NCBI GenBank assembly: GCA_030715135.1
Contig: JAUYVH010000004.1
Coordinates: 154,424-218,423, forward strand
Direction: 5' to 3'
Length of the DNA stretch: 64,000 nt
From: Keguizhuia sedimenti
GTDB lineage: Bacteria; Pseudomonadota; Gammaproteobacteria; Burkholderiales; Burkholderiaceae_D
The notes beneath the pieces are model-generated. The model did no database searches and had not been told where the DNA came from. It worked only from the letters and a program-made list of their open reading frames with translations. Both the position numbers and the translations under genes were made by a program. Each line of letters opens with the position of its first letter. Position 1 is the stretch's first letter. Below, piece by piece: positions 38,612-48,674 of the stretch.

Positions 38612-40072
38612 CTAAGCCTCGTCCGCTATATCGAAATTTTCTGCGCCCAGCAGTCGCTGGGCAGCTTCGTTGGGCAGCGCTTCGACTGATTTAAGCTTGC
38701 GCGCCATTTGACGGCTGCGAGTCTCAGCCTGCTCGATATTTTTGGCTACGCGTTCCAGCGACATCTTCGTGGCGGAAAGCACATCGCCGAATTTTCCGAA
38801 TTCCGTTTTCACCGCTCCCAGCACCTGCCAGACTTCGGAAGACCGCTTTTCGAGGGCAAGTGTACGGAATCCCATCTGCAGGCTGTTGAGCAAGGCCGTC
38901 AGAGTGCATGGACCTGCAATGCTGATGCGGCATGTACGCTGTATTTCATCGGCAAGACCGGGCCGGCGCATCACTTCCGCATATAAGCCCTCAGTCGGCA
39001 AAAACAGAATGCCGAAATCCGTTGTCAGCGGCGGAGATAAATATTTCTCGGCGATCGTCTTTGCCTCAAGGCGAACAGTGCGTTCCAGTTCTTTGCCTGC
39101 CGCGGCCACGCCTTCGATGTCGGCATGCTCGGCAGCTTCGGCGAGACGCTCGTACTGTTCCTTTGGAAACTTCGCATCGATCGGCATCCACACCGGTCTT
39201 GCATCGGATTCCAGGCCGGGCAGCTTGATCGCAAACTCCACGCGCTCGCCGGAGCCCGGAACGGTTTCGACGTTCTTTGCATACTGATCGGGCGTCAGTA
39301 CCTGTTCCAGCAGCATTTCCAGTTGCACTTCGCCCCATGTTCCACGCGTTTTGACATTGGTCAGCACGCGCTTGAGATCGCCGACGCCAATCGCAAGTTG
39401 CTGCATTTCTCCAAGTCCCTGGTGCACTTTCTCCAGACGATCCGAAACCAGCTTGAACGACTCTCCCAAACGTTGCTCCAGTGTTGCATGCAATTTTTCG
39501 TCTACCGTACGGCGCATTTCCTCCAGGCGTGTGCCGTTATCGGTCTGCAGATCGCGTATCTTGGCTTCCAGGGTGGCACGCACCTCGGCCATTCGCTGCG
39601 CATTGGATTCCGTCAGCGCAGCCAATGTCTGGTTGATCGTATCGCCAAAGCGCTTGAGCGCGGACGACTGCTCTTCCCTTCCTGCTTGCGCCTGCAGAAC
39701 GATGGCCTGACGCATCGCATCGAGCTGCTGCGCATTCATTTCATTCAATTTGGCCAGCTGTTGGGCAAAAGTGTCGAGCTGCCCGTTCTGCAAACTTGCC
39801 ACACCGGTCAGCTGCGTCGTGAGCATTTGCTGGAACTGCGCCAAATTTCCGCTCAGTTCAAGTCGCGTGCCTTGCGCCGTAGTCTGTACCTGCGTGCGCA
39901 GTTCTCTTTCGATGCGTTCGCTGGTCTGCTGCTGATGCAATTCCAGGGATGCCTGCAATTGTGTCAGCTGGACGGAAAGATCGGCCTTTTTATGTCTTGA
40001 AAATGCGGCGATCTGCAAAATGATTCCCGCAGCGACAAGCACCAGGAGAACGATAAGGAGAATTTCAGTCAT
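38612..40072 (-). CDS. rmuC: DNA recombination protein RmuC
   Basis: A 486-residue protein with one N-terminal membrane helix (about 3-25), a long coiled coil (about 35-215), and the RmuC nuclease-like domain (RGTWGEVQLEMLLEQVLTP to LPTEGLYAEV). Family members limit recombination at inverted repeats; the mechanism is poorly known. It lies after the globin gene on the minus strand. Confidence 0.93.
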   Translation of the reverse strand: MTEILLIVLLVLVAAGIILQIAAFSRHKKADLSVQLTQLQASLELHQQQTSERIERELRTQVQTTAQGTRLELSGNLAQFQQMLTTQLTGVASLQNGQLDTFAQQLAKLNEMNAQQLDAMRQAIVLQAQAGREEQSSALKRFGDTINQTLAALTESNAQRMAEVRATLEAKIRDLQTDNGTRLEEMRRTVDEKLHATLEQRLGESFKLVSDRLEKVHQGLGEMQQLAIGVGDLKRVLTNVKTRGTWGEVQLEMLLEQVLTPDQYAKNVETVPGSGERVEFAIKLPGLESDARPVWMPIDAKFPKEQYERLAEAAEHADIEGVAAAGKELERTVRLEAKTIAEKYLSPPLTTDFGILFLPTEGLYAEVMRRPGLADEIQRTCRISIAGPCTLTALLNSLQMGFRTLALEKRSSEVWQVLGAVKTEFGKFGDVLSATKMSLERVAKNIEQAETRSRQMARKLKSVEALPNEAAQRLLGAENFDIADEA

Positions 40073-40169
40073 TGTTGCCTGGCTTTCTAGCGCTCGGCGC
40101 TTGGTAGAACAATTTGATCAGGTCGGGCGCTTGCTTAATTGCACCGGTATCCTCCGGCGCCATCTGGAT

Positions 40170-40571
40170 TCAACCTTGTTTATTGCGCATCCAGTCTGCA
40201 GTCTGGAAAAACGCCCCCTTCAAGGCATCGCGCAAAGGGGCCGGCAATTCTACCTCCTCCATTGCCATTTCCATGCAGCGCAACCATTGGTCGCGTTCCG
40301 CGATTCCGATTGCAAACGGCAAATGTCGTGCACGCAGGCGCGGATGGCCGAACCGTTCGATGTACAAGCTCGGCCCTCCAGTCCAGCCGGATAAAAACCA
40401 GTACAGCTTGTCGCGCGAACTGTCGGTAGGGGTTGGATGCATCGCGCGGAGTTCGGCGAATTCGGGTTCCAGCTCCATCAGATCGTAAAAGCGATCCACC
40501 AGTTCGCGCAGCTTTGCATCGCCTCCAATGAGGTCGAAAGCGGTCTGTGTTTGAGATTCTTCAGAAGTCAT
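40170..40571 (-). CDS. group II truncated haemoglobin
   Basis: A 133-residue globin of the trHbO (YjbI) type. Typical marks are FYDLMELEPEFAELRAMHP, the FLSGWTGGPSLYIERFGHPRLRARHLPF segment with the proximal His and the G8 Trp region (WLRCMEMAM). Group II globins bind oxygen tightly and are implicated in oxygen or nitrosative chemistry. It has a long intergenic region on its promoter side, shared with the exopolysaccharide locus. Confidence 0.9.
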   Translation of the reverse strand: MTSEESQTQTAFDLIGGDAKLRELVDRFYDLMELEPEFAELRAMHPTPTDSSRDKLYWFLSGWTGGPSLYIERFGHPRLRARHLPFAIGIAERDQWLRCMEMAMEEVELPAPLRDALKGAFFQTADWMRNKQG

Positions 40572-41009
40572 GTGGCAAATGATAGCGCATTGTCAGTACA
40601 GCACATCTTTCAATGGCGCATTCTATCGATAGATAAATCGTCGAGTAATGAATTAGTAACAAGGCCGGCAAGCAAGTGGTGCGCGGAGATTGATCCAGAG
40701 ACCGGATGCACACCGCAAAGTCCGGCGCAGCGTCGAAAGATGCCGTGTCCGGATTCGACGAAGTGCAAAAGGAAAACGCTCAATGTTTAACCTCGCGCAA
40801 TTCTTTTGCTGGCGTGAATGCTACGCAAATTCTCTTGATTTATCAAGAACATACAAATGCGTTTGACACCGCTCAAGCAAGACGCAGTTTGCATTTTTGA
40901 AACTATTTAAATGGTTACTATTGATCCGACAGCAGTAAGCATAAAGAACGGATGCTTCGCTCTTTATGGATTTGCAGTGATCAGGACTGAAGCCGAGGGT
41001 TGACATCGT
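40572..41009 (+). promoter_or_regulatory. 438-base leader region of the exopolysaccharide locus
   Basis: Divergent region between the globin gene and the first exopolysaccharide gene. It contains a palindrome TCTTGATTTATCAAGA at 40833-40848 (7-bp arms) that could be an operator, and a TTGACA at 40864-40869 that could be a -35 element, although no good -10 sits at 17 bases. No supported coding region. Confidence 0.4.
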
Positions 41010-42416
41010 ATGCAAGATTTAATCATCAGGAATTCCTCAAGGCTCGAGTTTACATTGCGCGTGACTGACCTCATCGCACTATGGTGCGCCGGCCAGTTTG
41101 CAGGGCTGTTGCGCTTCAGCGCTCCACTCGAAACTTCCGCACCCGTACACACAATTCTTCTGTACTTCTGCTGCGCCCTGGCGTTTTTATTGTTTTCTCA
41201 GCTTGATTTATACAGTTCATGGCGGGGCCGCTCCATGCTTTCCATGTTCGGTCAGCTGGCCGCATCCTGGGCGGCCGTACTGCTCATAGGATTGTTCTTC
41301 AGTTTCCTGATCCATCATGTCGGTTCGCTTTCCAGGCTGTGGCTCTTCTACTGGTATGTGACCGGGATCGTTTCACTGATTTTCTCTCGCAGCGTCGTCT
41401 ATTCGATTCTGAATTTCATGCGACGCAAGGGAATGAACAGCAAGCGCGTCATTATTGTCGGCTACGGTCCGATCGGACAAGAGATGCACAGGCGCGCAGA
41501 TGAACAGAGCTGGTTCGGCTATGACGTCAAGGCCGTCTATCCGGGATCGGAAACGCCGCAACCGCGTCTCAGCTCTGCCGTTGAAAGAATCGATTCATTG
41601 CCTGGCATTCAGGAATTCGTCGGACGCAATCACATCCACGAGATCTGGATCACCTTGCCCATGAGCGCTTCCGCGGAGCTGCAGTCGCTGCAATATCTGC
41701 TGCGCAATGCTTTGGTGGATATCCGCTGGATTCCGGACACCATGAGCATGCAGATTCTCAGCCACAAGATGATCCATTTCCTTGGCCTGCCGGCAGTCGA
41801 GCTGAATCAGCCTATGTCAGGAGGGGTGCACGGAATCGCAAAGGATTTGTTCGACAAGCTGTTCGCCATTACTGCACTTGTTTTGCTGGCACCGCTTTTC
41901 ATTGTGCTGGCCATCATGATCAAGCTGTCGTCGCCTGGGCCTGTTTTCTTCAAGCAGCCTCGACTGGGACTGAACGGAAAGCCTTTCAATGTTTACAAGT
42001 TCCGCAGTATGAAAATACATCAGGAACACGACAAGGTTACCCAGGCTACACAAGATGACCCGCGGGTCACGAAAATCGGCAAATTCATCCGCCGCACCAG
42101 CCTTGACGAACTGCCGCAGTTCATCAATGTACTGCGCGGAGAAATGTCGGTTGTCGGTCCTCGTCCGCATGCGCTCCAGCACAACGAGATGTACAAGGAC
42201 AAGCTTGAGATGTACATGCTGCGCCATCGCGTCAAGCCGGGCATCACGGGCTGGGCGCAAATTCACGGTTACCGCGGCGAAACGGACACGGTAGACAAAA
42301 TGGCCAAACGTGTCGAATTCGACCTGCACTACATCCAGAACTGGTCTTTATGGATGGACATCAAGATCATCATTTGGACAGCCTTCAAAGGATGGACCGG
42401 AAGCAATGCCTATTAA
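41010..42416 (+). CDS. undecaprenyl-phosphate glucose phosphotransferase (WcaJ/GumD type)
   Basis: A 468-residue initiating enzyme that moves a hexose-1-phosphate, probably glucose, from UDP-sugar to undecaprenyl phosphate. Several N-terminal membrane helices (within about 15-135), a central Rossmann-like CoA-binding domain (VIIVGYGPIGQEM), then the bacterial sugar transferase domain with KLSSPGPVFFKQPRLGLNGK and FRSMKIH...RRTSLDELPQ...VGPRPHA. It opens the locus. Glucose rather than galactose specificity is inferred from the domain layout. Confidence 0.93.
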   Translation: MQDLIIRNSSRLEFTLRVTDLIALWCAGQFAGLLRFSAPLETSAPVHTILLYFCCALAFLLFSQLDLYSSWRGRSMLSMFGQLAASWAAVLLIGLFFSFLIHHVGSLSRLWLFYWYVTGIVSLIFSRSVVYSILNFMRRKGMNSKRVIIVGYGPIGQEMHRRADEQSWFGYDVKAVYPGSETPQPRLSSAVERIDSLPGIQEFVGRNHIHEIWITLPMSASAELQSLQYLLRNALVDIRWIPDTMSMQILSHKMIHFLGLPAVELNQPMSGGVHGIAKDLFDKLFAITALVLLAPLFIVLAIMIKLSSPGPVFFKQPRLGLNGKPFNVYKFRSMKIHQEHDKVTQATQDDPRVTKIGKFIRRTSLDELPQFINVLRGEMSVVGPRPHALQHNEMYKDKLEMYMLRHRVKPGITGWAQIHGYRGETDTVDKMAKRVEFDLHYIQNWSLWMDIKIIIWTAFKGWTGSNAY

Positions 42417-42512
42417 ATGCAGCACTCGATGACGGTACGTATGTACCTGAAAGAAACTCCACCGGGCAGTCATGCACCGAACAAGCAGTTTTACTTATGA
42501 GTTGATACGAAG

Positions 42513-43934
42513 ATGAGTACTCCTACATTAATTCCGGTTATTCTCTGCGGCGGATCCGGCACCCGCTTATGGCCGCTATCGCGCGAGACCTATCCCAAGC
42601 AGTTCCTTCGCCTACTCGGTGAAGACAGCCTGCTGCAACAGACAATGAAGCGCTTGAGTTGCGTTCAAGGATTGGGGCCCGCAATATTGGTCAGCAACGA
42701 ATCATCACGTTTCGTCGTGGCCGAGCAACTGCGCGAAATCGGAATTGAAAATGCGCGCATCCTGCTGGAACCGGCACGCCGCAACACCGCTCCAGCGATT
42801 GCTTCGGCTGCGCTGCATGCCCTGTCCGAGTATGACGACCCCCTTCTCCTGGTTCTGCCGTCCGATCATGTGATCAAAGACCATGATGCATTCTGCACCG
42901 CTATCCATTATGCGCAGCAGGCAGCAAGCAAAGGCGATCTGGTCACCTTCGGAATCAAGCCGCAAAGTCCGGAAACCGGCTATGGATATATCCGGGCGGG
43001 ATCGACTGAAACCGATCCTGCACAACCGGTACTGGAATTCGTGGAAAAGCCGAATCGCACAACGGCGGAGCAATATGTCGCGAGCGGAAATTACTTCTGG
43101 AACAGCGGGATGTTCCTGTTTCGCGCAAGCCGCTACCTGGAAGAGCTCACCGAATTTCAGCCCCGCGTCGCAGAAGCGTGCCGCGAAGCAGTAGCCAACG
43201 CAAAAAAGGATTTCGATTTCATCCGGCTGGAAAGCAAAGCCTATTCGGCCAGCCCCGACATCGCGATCGATTATGCGGTCATGGAGAAAACCAACAGGGC
43301 TTCCATGATCGCGATGGATGCACAGTGGAGCGACATCGGCTCATGGGCATCCGTCTGGGATGTGGCGGACAAGGATCCGGACCTGAACGCCGCACAAGGC
43401 GACGTCGTGCTGCAGGACTGCGAAAACTGTTTGGTACATGGCACCAGCCGTCTCGTGACGGCGGTCGGACTGCGCAATACCGTCGTCATCGAGACCGCTG
43501 ACGCGATCCTCATCATGGATACGGAACGGGCGCAGGACACCAAAAAGCTTGTGGCTGAGCTGCAGCGGTCCAAGCGGCCTGAAAGTACCCAGCATCGGCA
43601 GATTTTCCGCCCATGGGGATCCTACGATTCAATCGGCAACGGTGACCGTTTCCAGGTGAAGCGCATCAGCGTCAAGGAAGGCGCAAAGCTCTCTCTCCAG
43701 ATGCACCATCATCGCGCCGAACACTGGGTCGTCGTTTCGGGCACGGCAAAGATCACCAACGGAGACAAGGAATACCTGCTCTCCGAAAACCAGTCCACTT
43801 ACATTCCTATCGGCGTCGTTCACTCGCTTGAGAATCCCGGAAAGATTCCACTGGAATTAATCGAAATACAGTCCGGCGGGTATCTGGGCGAGGACGACAT
43901 CGTTCGCCTGCAGGACCGTTACGGCCGGACATAA
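42513..43934 (+). CDS. manC: mannose-1-phosphate guanylyltransferase / mannose-6-phosphate isomerase
   Basis: A 473-residue bifunctional type II enzyme. The N-terminal nucleotidyltransferase has CGGSGTRLWPLSRETYPKQF (residues 11-30), and the C-terminal cupin isomerase domain has QMHHHRAEHWVVVSGTAKI. It supplies GDP-mannose for Gmd downstream. No phosphomannomutase gene is in the window, so mannose-1-phosphate must come from elsewhere. Confidence 0.96.
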   Translation: MSTPTLIPVILCGGSGTRLWPLSRETYPKQFLRLLGEDSLLQQTMKRLSCVQGLGPAILVSNESSRFVVAEQLREIGIENARILLEPARRNTAPAIASAALHALSEYDDPLLLVLPSDHVIKDHDAFCTAIHYAQQAASKGDLVTFGIKPQSPETGYGYIRAGSTETDPAQPVLEFVEKPNRTTAEQYVASGNYFWNSGMFLFRASRYLEELTEFQPRVAEACREAVANAKKDFDFIRLESKAYSASPDIAIDYAVMEKTNRASMIAMDAQWSDIGSWASVWDVADKDPDLNAAQGDVVLQDCENCLVHGTSRLVTAVGLRNTVVIETADAILIMDTERAQDTKKLVAELQRSKRPESTQHRQIFRPWGSYDSIGNGDRFQVKRISVKEGAKLSLQMHHHRAEHWVVVSGTAKITNGDKEYLLSENQSTYIPIGVVHSLENPGKIPLELIEIQSGGYLGEDDIVRLQDRYGRT

Positions 43935-44164
43935 GGACCGCGTTCCGCAGGAAGTGCAGGTACAGGCGAACTTGCAGGCGCGAAAGCAAAGAAGCCGGCT
44001 GAAATTTGAGCTTGTGCAAAGCGTTGCGCTTGCACAAGCGTAGCTTAAGCAGGCCGAACCTATAGGAGAACGCGTAAGTCCAACAAACTGGCGTCCTTTG
44101 ACCGAATTTCCTGGTCTACCTCGGACTTATATCAATCCCAATTCTTAGTATCACTATTTCCATC

Positions 44165-45112
44165 ATGCACAAAAAAATCACTAAAGCCGTATTTCCAGTT
44201 GCAGGACTAGGAACCCGCTTTTTGCCGGTCACCAAGGCAAGCCCGAAAGAAATGTTGCCTGTCGTGGACAAGCCGCTCATCCAGTATGCCGTCGAAGAGG
44301 CCATGGCTGCGGGCATTACGGAAATGATCTTCGTAACAGGCCGCAATAAACGCGCGATTGAAGACCATTTCGATAAGGCATATGAACTCGAAGCGGAGCT
44401 TGCGGCACGCGACAAGCAGGCAATGCTGGAGTTGCTACGTAGTATTAAACCTAACCATGTGCAATGCTTCTATGTAAGACAAGCAGAAGCTCTGGGGCTC
44501 GGCCACGCGGTCTTGTGCGCCGAGAGACTGGTGCAAGGAGAGCCGTTCGCCGTGATCCTGGCAGACGATCTGCTGGACGGGAAAGTGCCCGTCATTCGCC
44601 AGATGACCGACCTGCATGCGCATTACGGAACCAGCATTATCGGCGTGGAGTCCATTGCGCCCGAACAAAGCAAGTCATACGGCGTTGTTGCAGGAACGGC
44701 TTTTGAAAGCAGGCTCCTGAAGCTCCATGACATCGTCGAAAAGCCTTCCCCGGAAAAAGCGCCTTCCAACATGGGCGTGGTTGGACGTTACATCCTGACG
44801 CCGTCCATCTTCCGGCACCTGCGCATGATCAAGCCTGGTGCAGGCGGTGAATTGCAGCTGACCGACGGAATTGCCTCACTGTTGAAACAGGAAGCGGTAC
44901 TTTCCTACCAGTTCGAAGGCAAACGCTATGACTGCGGGAGCAAGCAGGGTTATCTGCAGGCGACTGTGCAGTTCGCATTGCGCCATGCCGAAGTGCAGGA
45001 AGAATTCCGCCAATACCTGAAATCCCTGGCGCTCGACGAACCGCTGGAAGCACATCCGGCGCCGGTCGAAGCGGGGGCATCCTCCCCAACAGTCATTTAT
45101 ATGCAAAATTGA
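44165..45112 (+). CDS. galU: UTP-glucose-1-phosphate uridylyltransferase
   Basis: A 315-residue enzyme making UDP-glucose. The signature VAGLGTRFLPVTKASPKEML is at residues 12-31, and the Lys in FVTGRNKRAIEDHFD, DDLLDG, and VEKPSPEKAPSNMGVVGRY blocks are intact. It sits 230 bases after manC and before galE. It feeds both the initiating transferase and galE. Confidence 0.96.
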   Translation: MHKKITKAVFPVAGLGTRFLPVTKASPKEMLPVVDKPLIQYAVEEAMAAGITEMIFVTGRNKRAIEDHFDKAYELEAELAARDKQAMLELLRSIKPNHVQCFYVRQAEALGLGHAVLCAERLVQGEPFAVILADDLLDGKVPVIRQMTDLHAHYGTSIIGVESIAPEQSKSYGVVAGTAFESRLLKLHDIVEKPSPEKAPSNMGVVGRYILTPSIFRHLRMIKPGAGGELQLTDGIASLLKQEAVLSYQFEGKRYDCGSKQGYLQATVQFALRHAEVQEEFRQYLKSLALDEPLEAHPAPVEAGASSPTVIYMQN

Positions 45113-45174
45113 CCGCAGGCTGAAGGCGCGGCCCGCGCCTTTGCTGCGGCAAGCATGGAACAGCTCTCTATCAC

Positions 45175-46209
45175 ATGGCAAAAAAAAATATTCTCGTCAC
45201 TGGAGCATCCGGCTATATCGGCTCCCATACCTGCGTCGAATTACTCCAGTCAGATTACTCGGTCATCGCGGTTGATAACCTCTGCAACAGTTCGAAAGAA
45301 TCCTTACGTCGCGTGGAGCAGATCACCGGCCGCTCCATCCCCTTTTACGAAGCCGATGTGCGCGACCGTACCGCGCTGGACAGCATCCTGGCCAAAGAGC
45401 GGATCGATGCATGCATCCACTTCGCAGGCTTAAAGGCAGTAGGCGAATCAGTCACTCTCCCCCTGACGTATTTCGAAAACAATGTCGCAGGATCCGTCAC
45501 GCTGCTGCAGGCCTTGGGCGACGCAGGCATCAAGCGATTCGTGTTCAGCTCATCGGCAACGGTATATGGCGATCCGCAAACCGTGCCCATCGATGAATCC
45601 GCACCGCTGTCGGCTACCAATCCGTATGGCCGCTCAAAGCTGATGGTGGAAGAAATCATCAACGACCTTGCGCGTTCCGACAAGACCTGGAGCGCCGGCA
45701 TCCTCCGCTACTTTAATCCCGTCGGCGCCCACCAAAGCGGACTGATCGGAGAAGACCCGCGCGGCATTCCAAACAATCTTATGCCTTACGTCGCGCAAGT
45801 CGCAATTGGCCGCAGGGAAAAGCTTTCCGTATTTGGCAACGACTACCCGACGCCGGATGGTACGGGAGTGCGTGACTATATTCATGTCGTCGATCTTGCG
45901 CGCGGTCATGTTGCCGCATTGAACCGGCTCTTTTCAAAGGACGGCTTGTTCACCGTAAATCTCGGGACAGGACAAGGCTATAGCGTACTGGATGCAGTAC
46001 GTACGTTCGAGCAAGCCAGCGAACGTTCTGTTCCGTACGAAATCGCCTCCCGTCGCCCCGGCGATGTCGCCAGCTGCTACGCCTCCCCGATTGCTGCCCG
46101 AGAACTGCTCAACTGGCGCGCCGAAAAAAACCTGAAAGACATGTGCGTCGATCTGTGGCGCTGGCAATCCATGAATCCAAATGGCTACGAATCCGTTGTC
46201 GCAGATTAA
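45175..46209 (+). CDS. galE: UDP-glucose 4-epimerase
   Basis: A 344-residue extended short-chain dehydrogenase. NAD-binding VTGASGYIGSHTCVELL at the N-terminus, Ser in FSSSATVYG, and Tyr-x3-Lys in NPYGRSKLMVEE. It interconverts UDP-glucose and UDP-galactose and follows galU by 62 bases, consistent with galactose in the polymer. Confidence 0.95.
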   Translation: MAKKNILVTGASGYIGSHTCVELLQSDYSVIAVDNLCNSSKESLRRVEQITGRSIPFYEADVRDRTALDSILAKERIDACIHFAGLKAVGESVTLPLTYFENNVAGSVTLLQALGDAGIKRFVFSSSATVYGDPQTVPIDESAPLSATNPYGRSKLMVEEIINDLARSDKTWSAGILRYFNPVGAHQSGLIGEDPRGIPNNLMPYVAQVAIGRREKLSVFGNDYPTPDGTGVRDYIHVVDLARGHVAALNRLFSKDGLFTVNLGTGQGYSVLDAVRTFEQASERSVPYEIASRRPGDVASCYASPIAARELLNWRAEKNLKDMCVDLWRWQSMNPNGYESVVAD

Positions 46210-46360
46210 AAACCCAGCCATTTCTTTCCGGAACCTGACAGATGTCAAACCGCCTTTGGCATGCCATTACAAAATAGGTTATTGAAAAGCCGATAACAAA
46301 CGGCAATAGACAGCAATAACCGGCAACGATCCATACAAATTAATTATTCAAGGAAACACC

Positions 46361-47521
46361 ATGACGAAAGAACCTAAACTACCTAATCACCTGTTCAATG
46401 GCTCGAATTCTCAGAAGGTTGCGCTGATCACCGGTGTGACCGGCCAGGACGGCACCTATCTGGCAGAGCTCTTGCTCAGCAAAGGCTACATCGTGCATGG
46501 TATCAAGCGCCGCGCATCGCAGCTCAACACCGGCCGCATCGACCACCTGTATCAGGATCCGCATGAAGAGAACCGCCACTTCATCCTGCATCATGGCGAC
46601 ATGACCGACAGCTCATCGCTGATTCGGATCATCCAGCAAGTGCAACCTGATGAAATCTATAACCTGGCCGCACAAAGCCACGTTGCGGTCTCCTTCGAGG
46701 AGCCGGAGTACACAGCGAATTCCGATGCGCTCGGACCCATGCGTATCCTCGAAGCGATCCGTATTCTCGGACTGGAAAAGAAAACCCGCTTCTATCAGGC
46801 TTCCACGTCTGAACTCTACGGCAAGGTTCAGGAGATCCCTCAAAAGGAAACCACACCTTTCTATCCGCGCAGCCCTTATGCGGTCGCAAAGCTTTATGCC
46901 TACTGGATCACGGTCAATTACCGTGAAGCCTATGGAATCTATGCATGCAACGGCATTCTGTTCAACCATGAGTCGCCTCTGCGCGGCGAAACCTTTGTCA
47001 CGCGAAAGATCACACGTGCGCTGACCCGCATCGCCATTGGCTCGCAGGACTGCCTCTATCTCGGCAATATGGACTCGCGCCGCGACTGGGGACATGCGCG
47101 CGACTATGTCGAAATGCAATGGCTGATGCTGCAACAGGAACAGCCTGAGGATTTCGTCATTGCAACAGGCATGCAGTACAGCGTACGCGACTTCGTCAAT
47201 GCAGCCGCGGCAGAGCTCGGCATGACATTGAAATGGGAAGGAAGCGGCGTCGAGGAAGTCGGCATTGTCGTCGATGCGGGCCCTCACGGGGGAGCACGCC
47301 CCGGACAAGCCATCGTCCGCGTCGATCCCCGCTATTTCCGCCCGACCGAAGTCGAAACATTGCTCGGTGACGCCAGCAAAGCTCATGCAAAACTCGGGTG
47401 GAAGCCCGGAACAAGCTTCGAGCAACTCGTGAAGGAGATGGTCGAGTCCGACCTGGCGGCCACACGCAAGTACGAACTGGTCAAGAAAAACGGATTTGTC
47501 GCTCACGCCTACAACGAGTAA
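46361..47521 (+). CDS. gmd: GDP-mannose 4,6-dehydratase
   Basis: A 386-residue NADP-dependent dehydratase. [19 protein letters not shown] and HGIKRRAS are hallmark blocks; the active site has Ser/Thr in [10 protein letters not shown], with Tyr-x3-Lys in [10 protein letters not shown]. It makes GDP-4-keto-6-deoxy-D-mannose, the substrate of Fcl. A longer than usual N-terminus (about 20 residues before the Rossmann motif) is present; AGGA lies upstream of the chosen ATG. Confidence 0.95.
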   Translation: MTKEPKLPNHLFNGSNSQKVALITGVTGQDGTYLAELLLSKGYIVHGIKRRASQLNTGRIDHLYQDPHEENRHFILHHGDMTDSSSLIRIIQQVQPDEIYNLAAQSHVAVSFEEPEYTANSDALGPMRILEAIRILGLEKKTRFYQASTSELYGKVQEIPQKETTPFYPRSPYAVAKLYAYWITVNYREAYGIYACNGILFNHESPLRGETFVTRKITRALTRIAIGSQDCLYLGNMDSRRDWGHARDYVEMQWLMLQQEQPEDFVIATGMQYSVRDFVNAAAAELGMTLKWEGSGVEEVGIVVDAGPHGGARPGQAIVRVDPRYFRPTEVETLLGDASKAHAKLGWKPGTSFEQLVKEMVESDLAATRKYELVKKNGFVAHAYNE

Positions 47522-47604
47522 GCCAGGCGCCAGCTATCGTCGGCCGCAAAGCAGGATATAGCGGCCGGCCATCACCGGTAAATTCCTATCAGATCACCGA
47601 GACC

Positions 47605-48615
47605 ATGCACCAGAAAATCAGAAATCTAAATAAGCGTATTTATGTAGCCGGCCATCGCGGAATGGTCGGGTCGGCAATCGTGCGCGCACTACGGCAGCGT
47701 GGATATACGAATATCGTGACCCGTACTCATGCCGAGCTGGATCTGACCGACCAGGCGCAGGTAAGGGATTTTTTCAGACAGGAAAAAATCGACGAAGTCT
47801 ATCTTGCTGCGGCAAAGGTCGGCGGCATTCACGCCAACAACAGCTATCCGGCAGATTTCATATACCAGAACCTGATGATCGAATCCAATATCATCCATCA
47901 GGCCTGGGCGCACGGCGTCACCAAATTGCTTTTTCTGGGTTCTTCGTGCATCTATCCGCGCCTTGCGACTCAACCGATTACCGAAGAAGCGCTGCTGACC
48001 GGACCGCTTGAAGCGACCAATGAACCGTATGCCATCGCGAAAATTGCAGGCATCAAGCTGTGCGAAAGCTACAACCGGCAGTACGGTACCGATTACCGCA
48101 GCGTCATGCCGACCAATCTTTACGGACCGGGCGACAACTACCATCCGCTCAACAGCCATGTGCTTCCGGCATTGATTCGCCGCTTTCACGAGGCTAAGCT
48201 GAATGGTGACCGTTCGGTTGCGATCTGGGGAACCGGAACGCCGCGCCGCGAATTCCTGTATGTAGACGATATGGCCGATGCCAGCATTTACGTCATGGAG
48301 CTTGACTCTGCCGCATATCAGTCCAACACCGAACCGATGCTGTCGCATATCAATGTAGGCGTCGGCGACGATGTCACGATCCGTGAAGCTGCGGAAATCG
48401 TGCGCAAGGTAGTCGGCTTCGAGGGTGAAATCGAGTTCGATACCACAAAGCCCGATGGCACGCCGCGAAAATTGATGGACAGTGGCAAGCTTGCCCGCCT
48501 TGGCTGGAAACCGAAGGTCACGCTGCTCGACGGCCTGGAAAAAACCTACGGCTGTTTCCAGAACGAAGTCGCAAGTGTCCCTGCGTCCGAGCCCGTGCTG
48601 GCCGCTTCGGCATAA
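47605..48615 (+). CDS. fcl: GDP-L-fucose synthase
   Basis: A 336-residue epimerase/reductase that completes GDP-L-fucose. The ATG at 47605 gives [25 protein letters not shown]; the frame is open far upstream but overlaps gmd, so that extension is rejected. [14 protein letters not shown] binds [13 protein letters not shown] and Tyr-x3-Lys in PYAIAKIAG form the active site. Only a weak ribosome-binding site is visible. Its pairing with gmd makes fucose, or a colitose/rhamnose-like relative, a likely component. Confidence 0.95.
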   Translation: MHQKIRNLNKRIYVAGHRGMVGSAIVRALRQRGYTNIVTRTHAELDLTDQAQVRDFFRQEKIDEVYLAAAKVGGIHANNSYPADFIYQNLMIESNIIHQAWAHGVTKLLFLGSSCIYPRLATQPITEEALLTGPLEATNEPYAIAKIAGIKLCESYNRQYGTDYRSVMPTNLYGPGDNYHPLNSHVLPALIRRFHEAKLNGDRSVAIWGTGTPRREFLYVDDMADASIYVMELDSAAYQSNTEPMLSHINVGVGDDVTIREAAEIVRKVVGFEGEIEFDTTKPDGTPRKLMDSGKLARLGWKPKVTLLDGLEKTYGCFQNEVASVPASEPVLAASA

Positions 48616-48674
48616 AAGCTTGCCGTAAATATGAAGACTGCCGCAAGCTGCAGCGCATTAACCAGTGAACGATT

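Noticed and set aside
47398..47604. Upstream extension of fcl overlapping gmd
   Set aside because: The added 69 residues are an out-of-frame reading of the gmd 3' end; GDP-fucose synthases begin near the Rossmann motif.
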